Shown here piece after piece: positions 19,956 through 28,598 of a stretch of 64,000 nt of DNA. Position 1 is the stretch's first letter, and each line of letters opens with the position of its first letter. The position numbers and the translations under genes were made by a program. The notes under the pieces were generated by a model. It searched no databases. It was not told the DNA's origin and saw only the letters and a program-made list of their open reading frames with translations. Origin of the DNA: Deltaproteobacteria bacterium (GTDB lineage: Bacteria; JADJOY01); the NCBI GenBank assembly GCA_016713535.1, contig JADJOY010000022.1, forward strand, positions 62,001 through 126,000. The letters run 5' to 3'.

Positions 19956-21005
19956 TCCGGGTCGCGGCGCTCGACGACGCGGCCGGCTCGGCCTACGACG
20001 CCTTCGTCGAGGCGCACCCGCTCGCCTCGGTCTTCCACTCCCCGGGGTGGCTCGAGAACGTGTGCCGGGCGCTTCGTGCCGAGCCGCAAACCCTGGTCGC
20101 CTGGCACGGCGCAGAGCTGGTGGGCGCGCTCCCGCTCGTGCGCCTCGTCAGCCCGCTGCGCGGCGCGCGCTTGCTGTCGCTGCCGTTCTGCCGCTACCTG
20201 CCGCCGCTCGCCACCGACGACGCCGTGCTCACCGCTCTCGTCGCGGCGAGCGTCGCGCTGGGGGAACGCCTCGGGTGCCGGTTCGTGGAGCTGCGTACGG
20301 GTCCGCTCGCGTCCCTGCCGGCCGGTGGCGAATCACGGTGCTTCTTCGACACCTGGAGCGTCGATCTCACCGGTGGCGAGCAGGCCTGCTGGAAGGGCCT
20401 CCACTCCGCGGCACCCGCCGCGCGGTAGCTTCGCGGCGAACGGCGGTGTCGTGGTGCAGGAAGTCTCGACCCCCGAGGGTTACCGGATCCTGGCCCGCCT
20501 CGACCGGCTCACCCGGCGGCGGCAAGGTGTCCCGAGCCATCCGCGCTCGTTCGTGCTCGGGCTCGGCGAGCGCTTCGAGCCCGGCGGGCGCGCGCTGCTC
20601 TTGCTCGCGATCCGCGACGGCGAACCGATCGCCGCCGAGCTCGCGCTGCGCCACGGCGCCACCTGGCACGGCATCCTCGGCGTGGACGCGGGCGAACCCG
20701 CCCGCCACTCGCGCGCCTCGGCGCTCTTGATCTGGGAGGCGATGCGGCACGCGATCCGAAGCGGCGCGAGCCGCTTCGACCTCGGGCCGGCGCATCGCGC
20801 GAACCTCGGGCTCACCGCCTTCAAGCGGCGGTTCGGTGCCACGCCGGCCCCGGCCGACACGGTGACGTTCGCTCTCTCCGGCGCGGCCCCCGACGAGGCG
20901 AACATCGATCGGCCGTGGATCCGTGTGGCCCGCGGCACGTTGCGGCCCCTGCCCGCGCCCCTCCACGACGCCGTCTCGCCGATCCTCGCCCGCGAGGTCG
21001 CGTGA
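19952..21005 (+). CDS. FemAB/GNAT-like acyltransferase, frame-broken
   Basis: A protein of the Acetyltransf_6/FemAB-like fold, which includes aminoacyl-tRNA-dependent ligases of peptidoglycan bridges and EPS-associated acyltransferases. The N-terminal half (SVFHSPGWLENVCRAL, VAWHGAELVGALPL) and C-terminal half (VFGL-type strand in SFVLGLGERF, the GDGEPIAAELALRHGATWHG-like segment, FDLGPAHRANLGLTAFKRRFG) are in different frames; the break is at 20405-20428 after WKGLHSA. Start GTG 19952 overlaps the preceding stop and its own stop overlaps the next start, so three genes are translationally coupled. Acyl donor and acceptor unknown. Confidence 0.7.
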
Positions 21006-22050
21006 TCCCGCCCACCACGTTGTGGCGTGCGTTCCGCGTGTTCCGTGCGTGGCGGCGCGGCGAGCGCGGCGTGCCGCTCTCGGTCACCTACTTCGTGAAC
21101 GGGCAGTGCAACCTGCGCTGCCGCGGATGCTTTTCTTCGAGCATCCGCCGGAACCGGAGCCCGCGCCACGCGAGCTCGACACCGCGGAAGCCAAGGCGCT
21201 GATCGACCACGTCGCCGGGCTGGGAGTGCCGTTCCTGGAGCTGGTGGGCGGCGAGCCGTTCCTGCGCCGCGACCTCCTCGAACTCGCGCGCCACGCCCGC
21301 GCCCGCGGCCTGTGGTGCGGCGTCACCACCAACGGCACGCGTTTCCCCGAAACAGCGCTCGACGAGGTGCGCAGCGTGTTCCGCACGGTGTTCGTCTCGG
21401 TCGACGGCTTCGAGGACGCGCACGACCGCGTCCGCGGCGCCGGCACGTACCGCAAGACCCTCGAGGGACTACACCGCTTGCTCGCCGCACGCGGGCCGGC
21501 GCTGGTCGGCGTGAGCACGATCGTCGGCCCGGAGAACCTCGCGACGCTCGGTGCGTTCGGCGAGCACCTCCGCGGGCTCGGGGTCCAGCAGTGGGTGCTA
21601 TCGTCGGGCCTGGCCCCCGCGCCGTCGGTCGACCCCGCGAGCGCCGCGATCGCGCTCGCCTCGGTGCGCCGCATGCGCCGTGAGCATCCAGGCTTCATCC
21701 CTCAGGACGAGCGCTTCTTCGACGCGCTGCTCGCCTTCCATCGCGGCGAGGGCCGCTACGGCTGCGACGTCGAGCAGCTCCTCCACGTCTCGGTCACGCC
21801 GGGTGGTGAGACGTCGGCGTGCTGTACCTGGCCGGTGCCGCTCGGCCGCGCTCGGGACGGCGCGCTCGGCGCCACGCTCGCGGCGGTTCCGCGCGCCGCA
21901 TTCGACCCGGTGACCGCGTGTGGCGGCTGCGTGCGCCACGACTACGCCTACACGATGCGCCTCTTCCGGCGGCCCTGGCCGGCCCTGGTGGCGGAAGCGC
22001 TGGTGCTCGCCGCCGGCCCGAGCCTCGCCGCCCCGCGTGGTGCGACCTAG
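21002..22050 (+). CDS. Radical SAM protein with SPASM-like C-terminus, frame-broken
   Basis: A 4Fe-4S/S-adenosylmethionine radical enzyme. The cluster motif C36-x3-C40-x2-C43 (GQCNLRCRGC) is followed at once by a frame change in the T-rich 21131-21137 stretch; the rest of the TIM barrel continues in the other frame (LELVGGEPFLRRDL, GVTTNGTRF, VFVSVDGFEDAHDRVRG). C-terminal cysteines (YGCDVEQLL, SACCTWP, ACGGCVRH) resemble a SPASM/twitch auxiliary cluster. GTG 21002 overlaps the previous stop. Relatives mature peptides or modify sugars and lipids; no substrate can be named. Confidence 0.82.
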
Positions 22051-22098
22051 CTCGATCCGATTCCGGCTCGATGCGTACTCACTCATCGGATCGCCCTC

Positions 22099-22156
22099 GT
22101 AGCGCGGGGGCTCGTCCCGCGCAAAGCGCGCGGCGGGGGACAAGCCCCCGCGCTAC
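22099..22156. repeat. 58-bp REP-like palindrome
   Basis: A 14-bp perfect inverted repeat, GTAGCGCGGGGGCT (22099-22112) and its complement (22143-22156), surrounds a GC-rich 30-base centre that itself can pair. It lies between the convergent genes ending at 22050 and 22207, where it could act as a bidirectional terminator or be a small mobile palindromic repeat. Confidence 0.65.
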
Positions 22157-22206
22157 CTTCGTTGCCGTGCGCAAAACGGTTTGCGGGCGGATTCGCGGGC
22201 GGTACT

Positions 22207-23754
22207 TCAACCGCGAGCGGCGGCCGACGAGTGGCCCGCCGGCTTCAGCGGACGCTCTGCGGAATCACTCTCGCTCCCGAGCAGCGCGCGCAAGCGGAAC
22301 ATCGCGCCGACCTTGACCGTCGCCGCGAAGTCACGGACCGCGGCTCCGTCGACGAAGAACGGGTAGCTCGCGACGTGGACGAAGCGCGCGAGCCGGCCCC
22401 AGGGGCGGCGCATGAGCCGCGCCAGCAACGGCCGGAGCCAGCGGGGCGCGGCGACGTAGACCGGCAGCATCCGCGACAGCGAGAACGCGAGGTCGGCGTG
22501 CGCGTAGCGAAGCGGGGAGCGGCCGTGATAGCTGCCGTGTCCGTCCTCGATCGCCGCCTCGTCCTCGGCGGTGAGCAGCCCGCGGTCGACGCACTCGCGC
22601 AGAAGCGGCGTGCCGGGGAGCGGGAAGAAGACGAAGCTCTTCACCGCGTCGGCGCGCGACTCGGCGGCGAGCTCGACCGTGGACCACAGATCGGCGGGCG
22701 TCTCGTCGGGGAAGCCGAAGATCGCGTCGACGTAGAGGCGAATCCCGGCGGCGCGGATGCGACGCGCGGCGTCCAGCACCGCGGTGGTGGGCATCGGTCG
22801 CGCTCGGATCGCCTCGTTCACGCGCTCGCTTCCGACCTCGAGCCCCATCGCCAGCTCGGTACAGCCGGCCGCGACCAGCGCGCGGAGCATGCGATCGGAG
22901 ACGAGCAGCGGGTAGGCGTTGCCCCAGAACGGAAGCCCCACCCGCTCGCGGTACGGGCCGGCCAGCTCCTCGACCCAGCGTTCGTCGAGGGCGAAGAGCT
23001 CGTCGACGAACGCGATGCTGCGCGGCCGGTAGCGAGCCTTCGCCTCGACCAGCTCGCTCACCACGCTCGGCACCGAGCGCCGCCGCAGGAACTTCCCCAC
23101 GCCCCGCTCACGGTGGAGGTCCTGGAGCGCGGTGTTGGTGCAATACGTACAGCGAAACGGACAACCCCGTAACGTGTTGCAGGCGAGCGCCGACTCCGCC
23201 ACTCCCTCGCGGCGGAAGAGCTCGCGATCGGGGAACGGCAGCGCATCGAGCTCGGGCCTCGCCGCACGGTTCGGCCCCTCGACCACCGTGCCGTCGGCGC
23301 GCCGCGTCCACAGACCGGGGATCGTCTCGGTGCTCTCGCCACGCTCGAGGGCCCGGGCGAGCTCGCGGATCACGTCCTCGCCCTCGCCCACGCACACGAA
23401 GTCCGCCCAGCCCGCCTCGGCGGTGCGGCGCGGCAGCATGGTGGCGTGCACGCCGCCCGCCACCACCGGCACGCCGAGGCGTTCGCGCACCAGCCGCGCG
23501 AAGTGCGAGAGACCACCCACCAGGTTGGTCCACACCGACACCCCGACCAGGTCGGGGCGGAACCCGCGCACGCGGGCCAGCACCTCGTCCCAGGTGGGAC
23601 CGAGGACCGAGAGCGCGCCGAGGTCGACGTAGGGGTGGTTGCGGAACCCGGGGTCGAACACCAGCCCGACCTCGTGACCGTCGGCGGCGAGCGCCGCTGA
23701 CAGGTACTCGAGGCCGATCGACTCGGCGACCTGGTGGAAGAAGAGGACCCGCAC
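22207..23754 (-). CDS. B12-binding-type radical SAM enzyme (BchE/P-methylase-like)
   Basis: A 515-residue class B-like radical SAM enzyme. The N-terminal Rossmann-type domain (MRVLFFHQVAESIGLEYLSA through VVAGGVHATM and VGEGEDV) matches the cobalamin-binding-fold family but lacks a visible DxHxxG cobalamin ligand motif, as in many BchE-like proteins. The cluster motif is C198-x3-C202-x2-C205 (GCPFRCTYC). Barrel motifs follow: IAFVDELF, AMGLEVGSERV and IFGFPDETP. Start GTG 23754. Such enzymes catalyse C-methylation or ring formation on lipids, antibiotics or tetrapyrroles. It opposes the rest of the radical SAM group. Confidence 0.88.
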   Translation of the reverse strand: MRVLFFHQVAESIGLEYLSAALAADGHEVGLVFDPGFRNHPYVDLGALSVLGPTWDEVLARVRGFRPDLVGVSVWTNLVGGLSHFARLVRERLGVPVVAGGVHATMLPRRTAEAGWADFVCVGEGEDVIRELARALERGESTETIPGLWTRRADGTVVEGPNRAARPELDALPFPDRELFRREGVAESALACNTLRGCPFRCTYCTNTALQDLHRERGVGKFLRRRSVPSVVSELVEAKARYRPRSIAFVDELFALDERWVEELAGPYRERVGLPFWGNAYPLLVSDRMLRALVAAGCTELAMGLEVGSERVNEAIRARPMPTTAVLDAARRIRAAGIRLYVDAIFGFPDETPADLWSTVELAAESRADAVKSFVFFPLPGTPLLRECVDRGLLTAEDEAAIEDGHGSYHGRSPLRYAHADLAFSLSRMLPVYVAAPRWLRPLLARLMRRPWGRLARFVHVASYPFFVDGAAVRDFAATVKVGAMFRLRALLGSESDSAERPLKPAGHSSAAARG

Positions 23755-23833
23755 GCGCCGTCCGTCCGTGCGCCACCGCCGGGGGCGGCGCTCGGCGCCG
23801 AGACTACGGTGGCGGCGGCGTAGGCGCCAACCC

Positions 23834-23893
23834 GCGTGGCGCACGCCACGCCCGGGAGCAGCAACGCCGCGGGGTGGCGAGCCCCGCGGCGTT
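23834..23893 (-). terminator. Two strong hairpins downstream of the exported protein gene
   Basis: A 12-bp perfect stem AACGCCGCGGGG/CCCCGCGGCGTT with a 7-base loop (23863-23893) starts 21 bases after the stop at 23914, followed by a 7-bp stem GCGTGGC/GCCACGC (23834-23851). There is no U run, common in such GC-rich genomes. They probably separate the exported protein gene from the radical SAM gene downstream. Confidence 0.6.
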
Positions 23894-23913
23894 GGTGGGG
23901 AAGGCGACGCGGA

Positions 23914-25272
23914 TCAGGCGCCCTTGGCGAGCGCGCTCCCCGTGGTCTTGAGCGGCTTCTCGATCATCTGGATCCAGGTCTTCTCGTCCCCCGGCTTCCA
24001 GCTCTGCGGGTACATGTAGAAGAGCCGCATCTCGTACTGGCCCTTCTCGAGCGGGAAGAGGTCGAACTTGAACGCGACCTCGCCGAGCGACCCGGGCACG
24101 TTCTCCGGGCTGTCCTCGGTGGCGGCGTCGTCGGTGTAGGTCAGGTTCGTCACGGGAACGAGCGGCTTGGGCATCTCGACGTACCACAGGAAGGTGCCGG
24201 GCTTGCCTGTCACCAGGTGCCAGTCGGGCTTCTTGGGATCGAGCTCCTTCTCGTCGTCCGTGGTGGTGCCGTCGATCACGTGCCACGGGTCCTTCGCCCC
24301 TGGGCTCGGCCGGTAGTACTTCATGCCCTTGGCGCTCTCGTTCATGTCCACCGAGAGCTTGAACCAAGCCTCTTTCGCGACGGCCGGGAAGTTGATGGTC
24401 TGGTTGATCTTGGCCGGTGCCTGGTGGAAGTCGCGGTAGTAGGTCGCAAACACCTGCACCGTGGGCGCCACGTCGATGCCCATGAACGAGAGGCTGTTCT
24501 TCACCATGCGGATCGCGCGCACCGGCCCGTCGAGGTAGGCGGCGACCTTCGAGTCCCACTCCTCCTCGTCGAAGCTCAAGCTGAGCCAGAGCAGGGTCTT
24601 GATGTAGGTGCGCAGCTTCAGGCGGTCGACGAAGTTCACGCCCGAGCCGCCGGAGGAGGTCGGGATGGTGATGTTGGAGAAGAAGATGTTGTCCTTCCCC
24701 GGCGTGTATTGCATCGAGTAGTTCTTGGCCGTGACCTTCTCGGCCGCCGGGTCGTACGTGACGTAGTCCGCGCTCGAGCGCGGCGCCTTGTCGGCGAACG
24801 CGAACAGGTAGGCCCAGCCGCTGGTGCCATCGACCGGATCGCTGATCGCGATCTCGACCCCTTCGGTGGCGCCCGCGGGCCAGCTCGCCGCGTCGATGCG
24901 CGCCCCGGTGTCGTCGGCCATGAACACGACCTCGTCCTGCTTGTCGAGGACGCCGTTGCCGTCACCGGGGTTCGCTTCCTTGCCGCCCGGGAACACGTAC
25001 GCGCCTGCGGCGGTCTTCTCGTCGACCTGGAACGGGATCGGCGCCACGCCGGACGGACCGGCGGCGAAGAGGCCGAGCTGGTCGATCTTCTTCCCGACCA
25101 GCGCGCTCACCACGTCACCGGTGGTCACGACCGGGTCGGGTGTGCGGTGGAGCGTCTTGGTGGGCGCGGCCCCTGTCGAGCCGTCCTGCGCCACGGCGAT
25201 CCCCGACGCTCCCAGGCTGATCAACCCCGCCAACGCGATGCGAACTCCCGAGCCAACTCGATCCCCATTCAT
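23914..25272 (-). CDS. Exported protein of unknown function
   Basis: A 452-residue protein with a clean signal peptide (cleavage near GIAVAQ, residue 29) and GGAGG nine bases before ATG 25272. The mature part is beta-rich with many Asp/Gly/Pro turns (GDGNGVLDKQDEVVFMADD resembles a dockerin/EF-like calcium loop) and aromatic strands. I do not recognise a family. It is divergent from a radical SAM operon and sits between two radical SAM genes, so involvement in the same surface pathway is possible; a periplasmic or outer-membrane role is the safest statement. Confidence 0.65.
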   Translation of the reverse strand: MNGDRVGSGVRIALAGLISLGASGIAVAQDGSTGAAPTKTLHRTPDPVVTTGDVVSALVGKKIDQLGLFAAGPSGVAPIPFQVDEKTAAGAYVFPGGKEANPGDGNGVLDKQDEVVFMADDTGARIDAASWPAGATEGVEIAISDPVDGTSGWAYLFAFADKAPRSSADYVTYDPAAEKVTAKNYSMQYTPGKDNIFFSNITIPTSSGGSGVNFVDRLKLRTYIKTLLWLSLSFDEEEWDSKVAAYLDGPVRAIRMVKNSLSFMGIDVAPTVQVFATYYRDFHQAPAKINQTINFPAVAKEAWFKLSVDMNESAKGMKYYRPSPGAKDPWHVIDGTTTDDEKELDPKKPDWHLVTGKPGTFLWYVEMPKPLVPVTNLTYTDDAATEDSPENVPGSLGEVAFKFDLFPLEKGQYEMRLFYMYPQSWKPGDEKTWIQMIEKPLKTTGSALAKGA

Positions 25273-25403
25273 CCGCTAGCGCCTCCGTGAGGGTGAACGC
25301 CCGACCCTCAGGGGCCGAGCCGCGCCATCCTCTACCGTGTGGCGGCGGCGACGCAAGCTTTTGCGCTCTCCGGCGCGAAGGCGCGGCCGGCGCGACCGTC
25401 GCT

Positions 25404-25433
25404 TTGACCCTCGGAGAACGCGCCGCCTATGAT
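25404..25433 (+). promoter_or_regulatory. Strong sigma-70-type promoter of the radical SAM operon
   Basis: -35 TTGACC (25404-25409), 18-bp spacer, -10 TATGAT (25428-25433); each box matches five of six consensus positions. Start near 25440 gives a 45-base leader to ATG 25485. One of the best promoter matches in the window. Confidence 0.65.
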
Positions 25434-25484
25434 GCGGCACCCCCTGAGCTCGCGCGCCGCATCCGTCCGCCACGCGCCGCATCC

Positions 25485-27102
25485 ATGCCCGAGGTCGTCC
25501 TCTTCCAGCCCGCCCTCGGGTACTGGGAGTATTTCGTCCGCGACGTGCCGATCTCGCTTCTCGCGGTCGCCCGTCAGGTGGCACCCCGGCACTCAGTCGA
25601 GCTGGTCGACGGTCGGATCCCGGGCTGGCGCGAGCGGCTCGCCACCGCGCTCGCGAGCAGGCCGCGGTGTTTCGGTATCACGGTCAAGACCGGACGGCCG
25701 ATCACGTTCGCGCTCGAGGCGGCGGCGATCGCGCGACGCGTCGCGCCTACGGTGCCGATCGTGTGGGGCGGCGTCCACCCCGAGCCTGCTGCCCGAGCAG
25801 ACGCTCGCGAACGCGGCGGTCGACGTCGTGGTGCAAGGCGAAGGCGAGGAGACGTTCCGCGAGCTGGTGGACGCGCTCGGAGACCCGTCGCCCGCTCTCT
25901 CCCGTGTACCGGGCCTGTGGCTGCGCCGCGACGGCGAGCTCGTCCACACCGGCGCCCGCCCGGTGGTGAGCCTGAACGCGCTCACGCCCCTGCCCTACGA
26001 GCTGGTGCGCTTCGCCGACTACGAGGGGCGCTCGGCGCTCGGGGCCGAGCGCGCGGGCTTCTTCGAGACCGGCCGCGGCTGCCCGTGGACCTGCCACTAT
26101 TGTTACAACGAGCGCTTCCACGACGCGCGCTGGCGGCCCTTCAAGGCGGAGAAGATCGTCGAGCACCTCCGCCACCTGCGCTCGTTCTGGGACGTGTCGA
26201 CGCTCTACTTCGTCGACGACAGCTTCTTCACCGACACCAAGCGGCCGGTCGACCTCGCCGACACCCTGCTCGACGAGGACTTCCGTCTCACCTGGCGCTG
26301 CGAGGGCTGCGTCCACGATCTGGCTCGGCTCACCGACGACGAGCTCGCCCGGATCCGCCGCTCCGGCTGCGACTGGATCGCCATGGGCGTCGAGACCGGC
26401 TCGGCACGGCTTCGCGCGACCTACGACAAGCGCCTCGACCTGGCGCAGCTTCACGACGTGAACCGTCGGCTCGGGCGCGCCGGCATCCACGCCAACTTCA
26501 ACATCATGACGGGCTTCCTCGGCGAGGAGCTCGACGACCTGCGCGCGACCACTCACTTGGCGCTCGGGTTGCTGGACGAGAACCCGCGCGCCACCGTGCA
26601 GTCGTTCCAGGCGGCGGTGCCCTACCCGGGAACACGTTACGCGGGCGCGGTGGAGGAGGCGGGGTTTGCGCTCCCCGCGCGTCTCGAGGACTGGCAGCGC
26701 ACCAACCCCGAGGACTGGATGCGGTCAGTGCCGTGGCTCGATGCGAGGCGCCGCAACCTGCTGCGCAGCCTCTTCCTCGCCTCGCTGTTCGTGGACGGCA
26801 AGGTGCGCGAGCGCGCCGGTGCAGGCCCCGGTGGCTGGCCGCTCCGGCTCCTCGGCGCGCTCTACCGGCCGCTCGCGCGCCTCAGGATCCGGCATTTGAT
26901 CGCGGCCTTCCCGATCGAGGCGATCCTCTTCGACGCGTTGCTCAATCGCCGCTACGTGCGGGCCGCCGCGACGGCGTCCGCGCCCGCCGCTCGGACGGTG
27001 TTGCCTCCCGCGGGCCCCCAGGGCGGCCACCTCGGCGGCGCGGGCTGGGCCGGTGAGCCCGGCGGCACGCTTCGCGGGGGTGTCCCCGAGGCGCTCGCGT
27101 GA
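25485..27102 (+). CDS. B12-binding-type radical SAM enzyme, frame-broken
   Basis: About 539 residues after frame correction. N-terminal Rossmann-type domain (FGITVKTGRP, IVWGGVHPSLLPEQTL, VVVQGEGEETF) then C199-x3-C203-x2-C206 (GCPWTCHYCY) and barrel elements LYFVDDSFF, AMGVETGSARL and NIMTGFLGEE. No DxHxxG motif is visible. The frame changes at the CCCC run 25778-25781 where one C too many converts HPSLLPEQ into an unrelated frame. First gene after the strong promoter, 257 bp before the next radical SAM gene. Function class: C-C bond, methyl transfer or ring chemistry on a lipid or glycan-linked substrate (inferred). Confidence 0.85.
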
Positions 27103-27168
27103 TCCCCTCGCCACCTCCCTCGCTCGCCCCCGGGGACGTCGCATGTCGGCGTTTGCGCTCTCGTTTCT

Positions 27169-27272
27169 TTGACACTCGCGGAAACCGCGTGGTACCCATC
27201 TCGCAATTCCCGGCGCCGCGTCACGTGGCCTGGGAGCCCCCCCAAGGATCGGTGCGAACCGACCGGGTTCGC
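27169..27272 (+). promoter_or_regulatory. Leader with -35 consensus and hairpins before second radical SAM gene
   Basis: In the 257-bp gap 27103-27359 a perfect TTGACA (27169-27174) precedes TGG-TACCCA (27190-27198), a poor -10 with extended TG; CGCGG-AAA-CCGCG lies between them. Downstream, GCGAACC/GGTTCGC (27254-27272) forms a 7-bp hairpin in the leader. It may be a secondary promoter or a structured leader. Confidence 0.3.
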
Positions 27273-27359
27273 GCCCCGAGCATCGGGTCTCGCGATCCTC
27301 GCGAAGCTGGAAATGCCCCCGGGCCGAAGCCCCCGGCGGCTCGAGGAGCCTGAAGCTCG

Positions 27360-28598
27360 ATGGGACTCTGGAAGAACCTCAACGAGGTCTACGAGTTCCG
27401 GCGCGCCAAGCAGAACCTGCTCAATTCCGTCGCGTTCCGGATCGACCGGCCCCTCACCAAGCCCGAGAACGTCACCTTCCTGCTGACTCACGGCTGCAAC
27501 CTCACCTGCCACATGTGCGAGTGCGGCAGCGTGGGGGTGAACCCCGAGGGCGGCGGCTACATCGTCGCCAAGCGCGACGAGATGACGCGCGAGGAGTTCG
27601 CCCACGTCATCGACCAGCTCGACGAGTGGGGCGTCCGCAACCTGATCTTCTCCGGCGGAGAGGTGCTGCTGCGCAAGCACGACCTACTGGCGCTGGTCCG
27701 CTACGCGGCCGACAAGGGCTTCAACACCACCGTGGTGTCGAACTCGCTCTCCTGGAACGAGGACCTCGCCAAGACCGTCGCGGACGCCGGGCTCACCAAC
27801 TTCACGTCGTCGCTCGACGGCGCATGCGCCGAGACCCACGACAAGATCCGCGGCAAGGTCGGCTCGTTCGACAAGGTGGTGCGCACCCTGCGGCAGTTCG
27901 AGGCGCTCAAGCAGGCCTATCCGCGCCTCTCCACCAACACCACCACCGTGGTGCAGAAGGACAACTGGCGCGAGCTGCCGGCGGTCTGCGAGCTGCTCAC
28001 GGACTGCGGCGTGGGCTGCATCATGTACCAGGCGGTGAGCGGTGATTACCCGCACCTGCTGGTGCCCCTCGAGGAGCTCGACGAGCTCAAGGGCGTGCTC
28101 GCCAGGCTGCTCGAGATGCGCGCCGCCGGGGCCAAGATCTGGAACGGGCCCGAATACTTCGAGACACTGCCGCGCTACTACACCGAGAAGCTCGTCAACC
28201 AGGGCAGGTTCCACCTCGGCAACTGCCTCGCCGGCTACGACAACCTCATCATCTCTCCCAATGGCACCATCGACATCTGCGGCTACGGGCCGCACGGCGT
28301 GAGCCTGAAGGACGTGCCATTGCTCGAGCTCTGGCACTCGCAGGCGTACCGCGAGGCGCGCGAGCGCATCGCCAAGTGCGAGACCCAGTGCCTGTACCTC
28401 TGCTACCAGAAGACCGACGTCAACCAGCTCACCAAGCAGGTGAGCGGCGTGGTGAACCTTCGTCGGCGAGGCGCTGCGCAATTGAGCCACGCCCGCGTCG
28501 TCGCGAACGACCGCTCCACCCGCGCGCCCTCGACGCCGCCCCCCGCGAGACCGTCGAACCACGAACGAGGACAGGGATGGCCCAACGCCGTCGCGTGA
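27360..28598 (+). CDS. Radical SAM protein with SPASM-like C-terminus
   Basis: A 412-residue enzyme with cluster cysteines C46-x3-C50-x2-C53 (HGCNLTCHMC, plus C55). Barrel motifs: NLIFSGGEVLLRKHDLL and FTSSLDGACAETHDKIRGK. C-terminal cysteines (LGNCLAGYDNL, DICGYGP, KCETQCLYLCYQK) are consistent with an auxiliary cluster domain, as in SPASM proteins that act on peptides or sugars. The last 50 residues are low-complexity and overlap the next gene by 22 bases, so the true end may be earlier or frame-shifted. Operon member between two B12-type radical SAM genes. Confidence 0.87.
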   Translation: MGLWKNLNEVYEFRRAKQNLLNSVAFRIDRPLTKPENVTFLLTHGCNLTCHMCECGSVGVNPEGGGYIVAKRDEMTREEFAHVIDQLDEWGVRNLIFSGGEVLLRKHDLLALVRYAADKGFNTTVVSNSLSWNEDLAKTVADAGLTNFTSSLDGACAETHDKIRGKVGSFDKVVRTLRQFEALKQAYPRLSTNTTTVVQKDNWRELPAVCELLTDCGVGCIMYQAVSGDYPHLLVPLEELDELKGVLARLLEMRAAGAKIWNGPEYFETLPRYYTEKLVNQGRFHLGNCLAGYDNLIISPNGTIDICGYGPHGVSLKDVPLLELWHSQAYREARERIAKCETQCLYLCYQKTDVNQLTKQVSGVVNLRRRGAAQLSHARVVANDRSTRAPSTPPPARPSNHERGQGWPNAVA

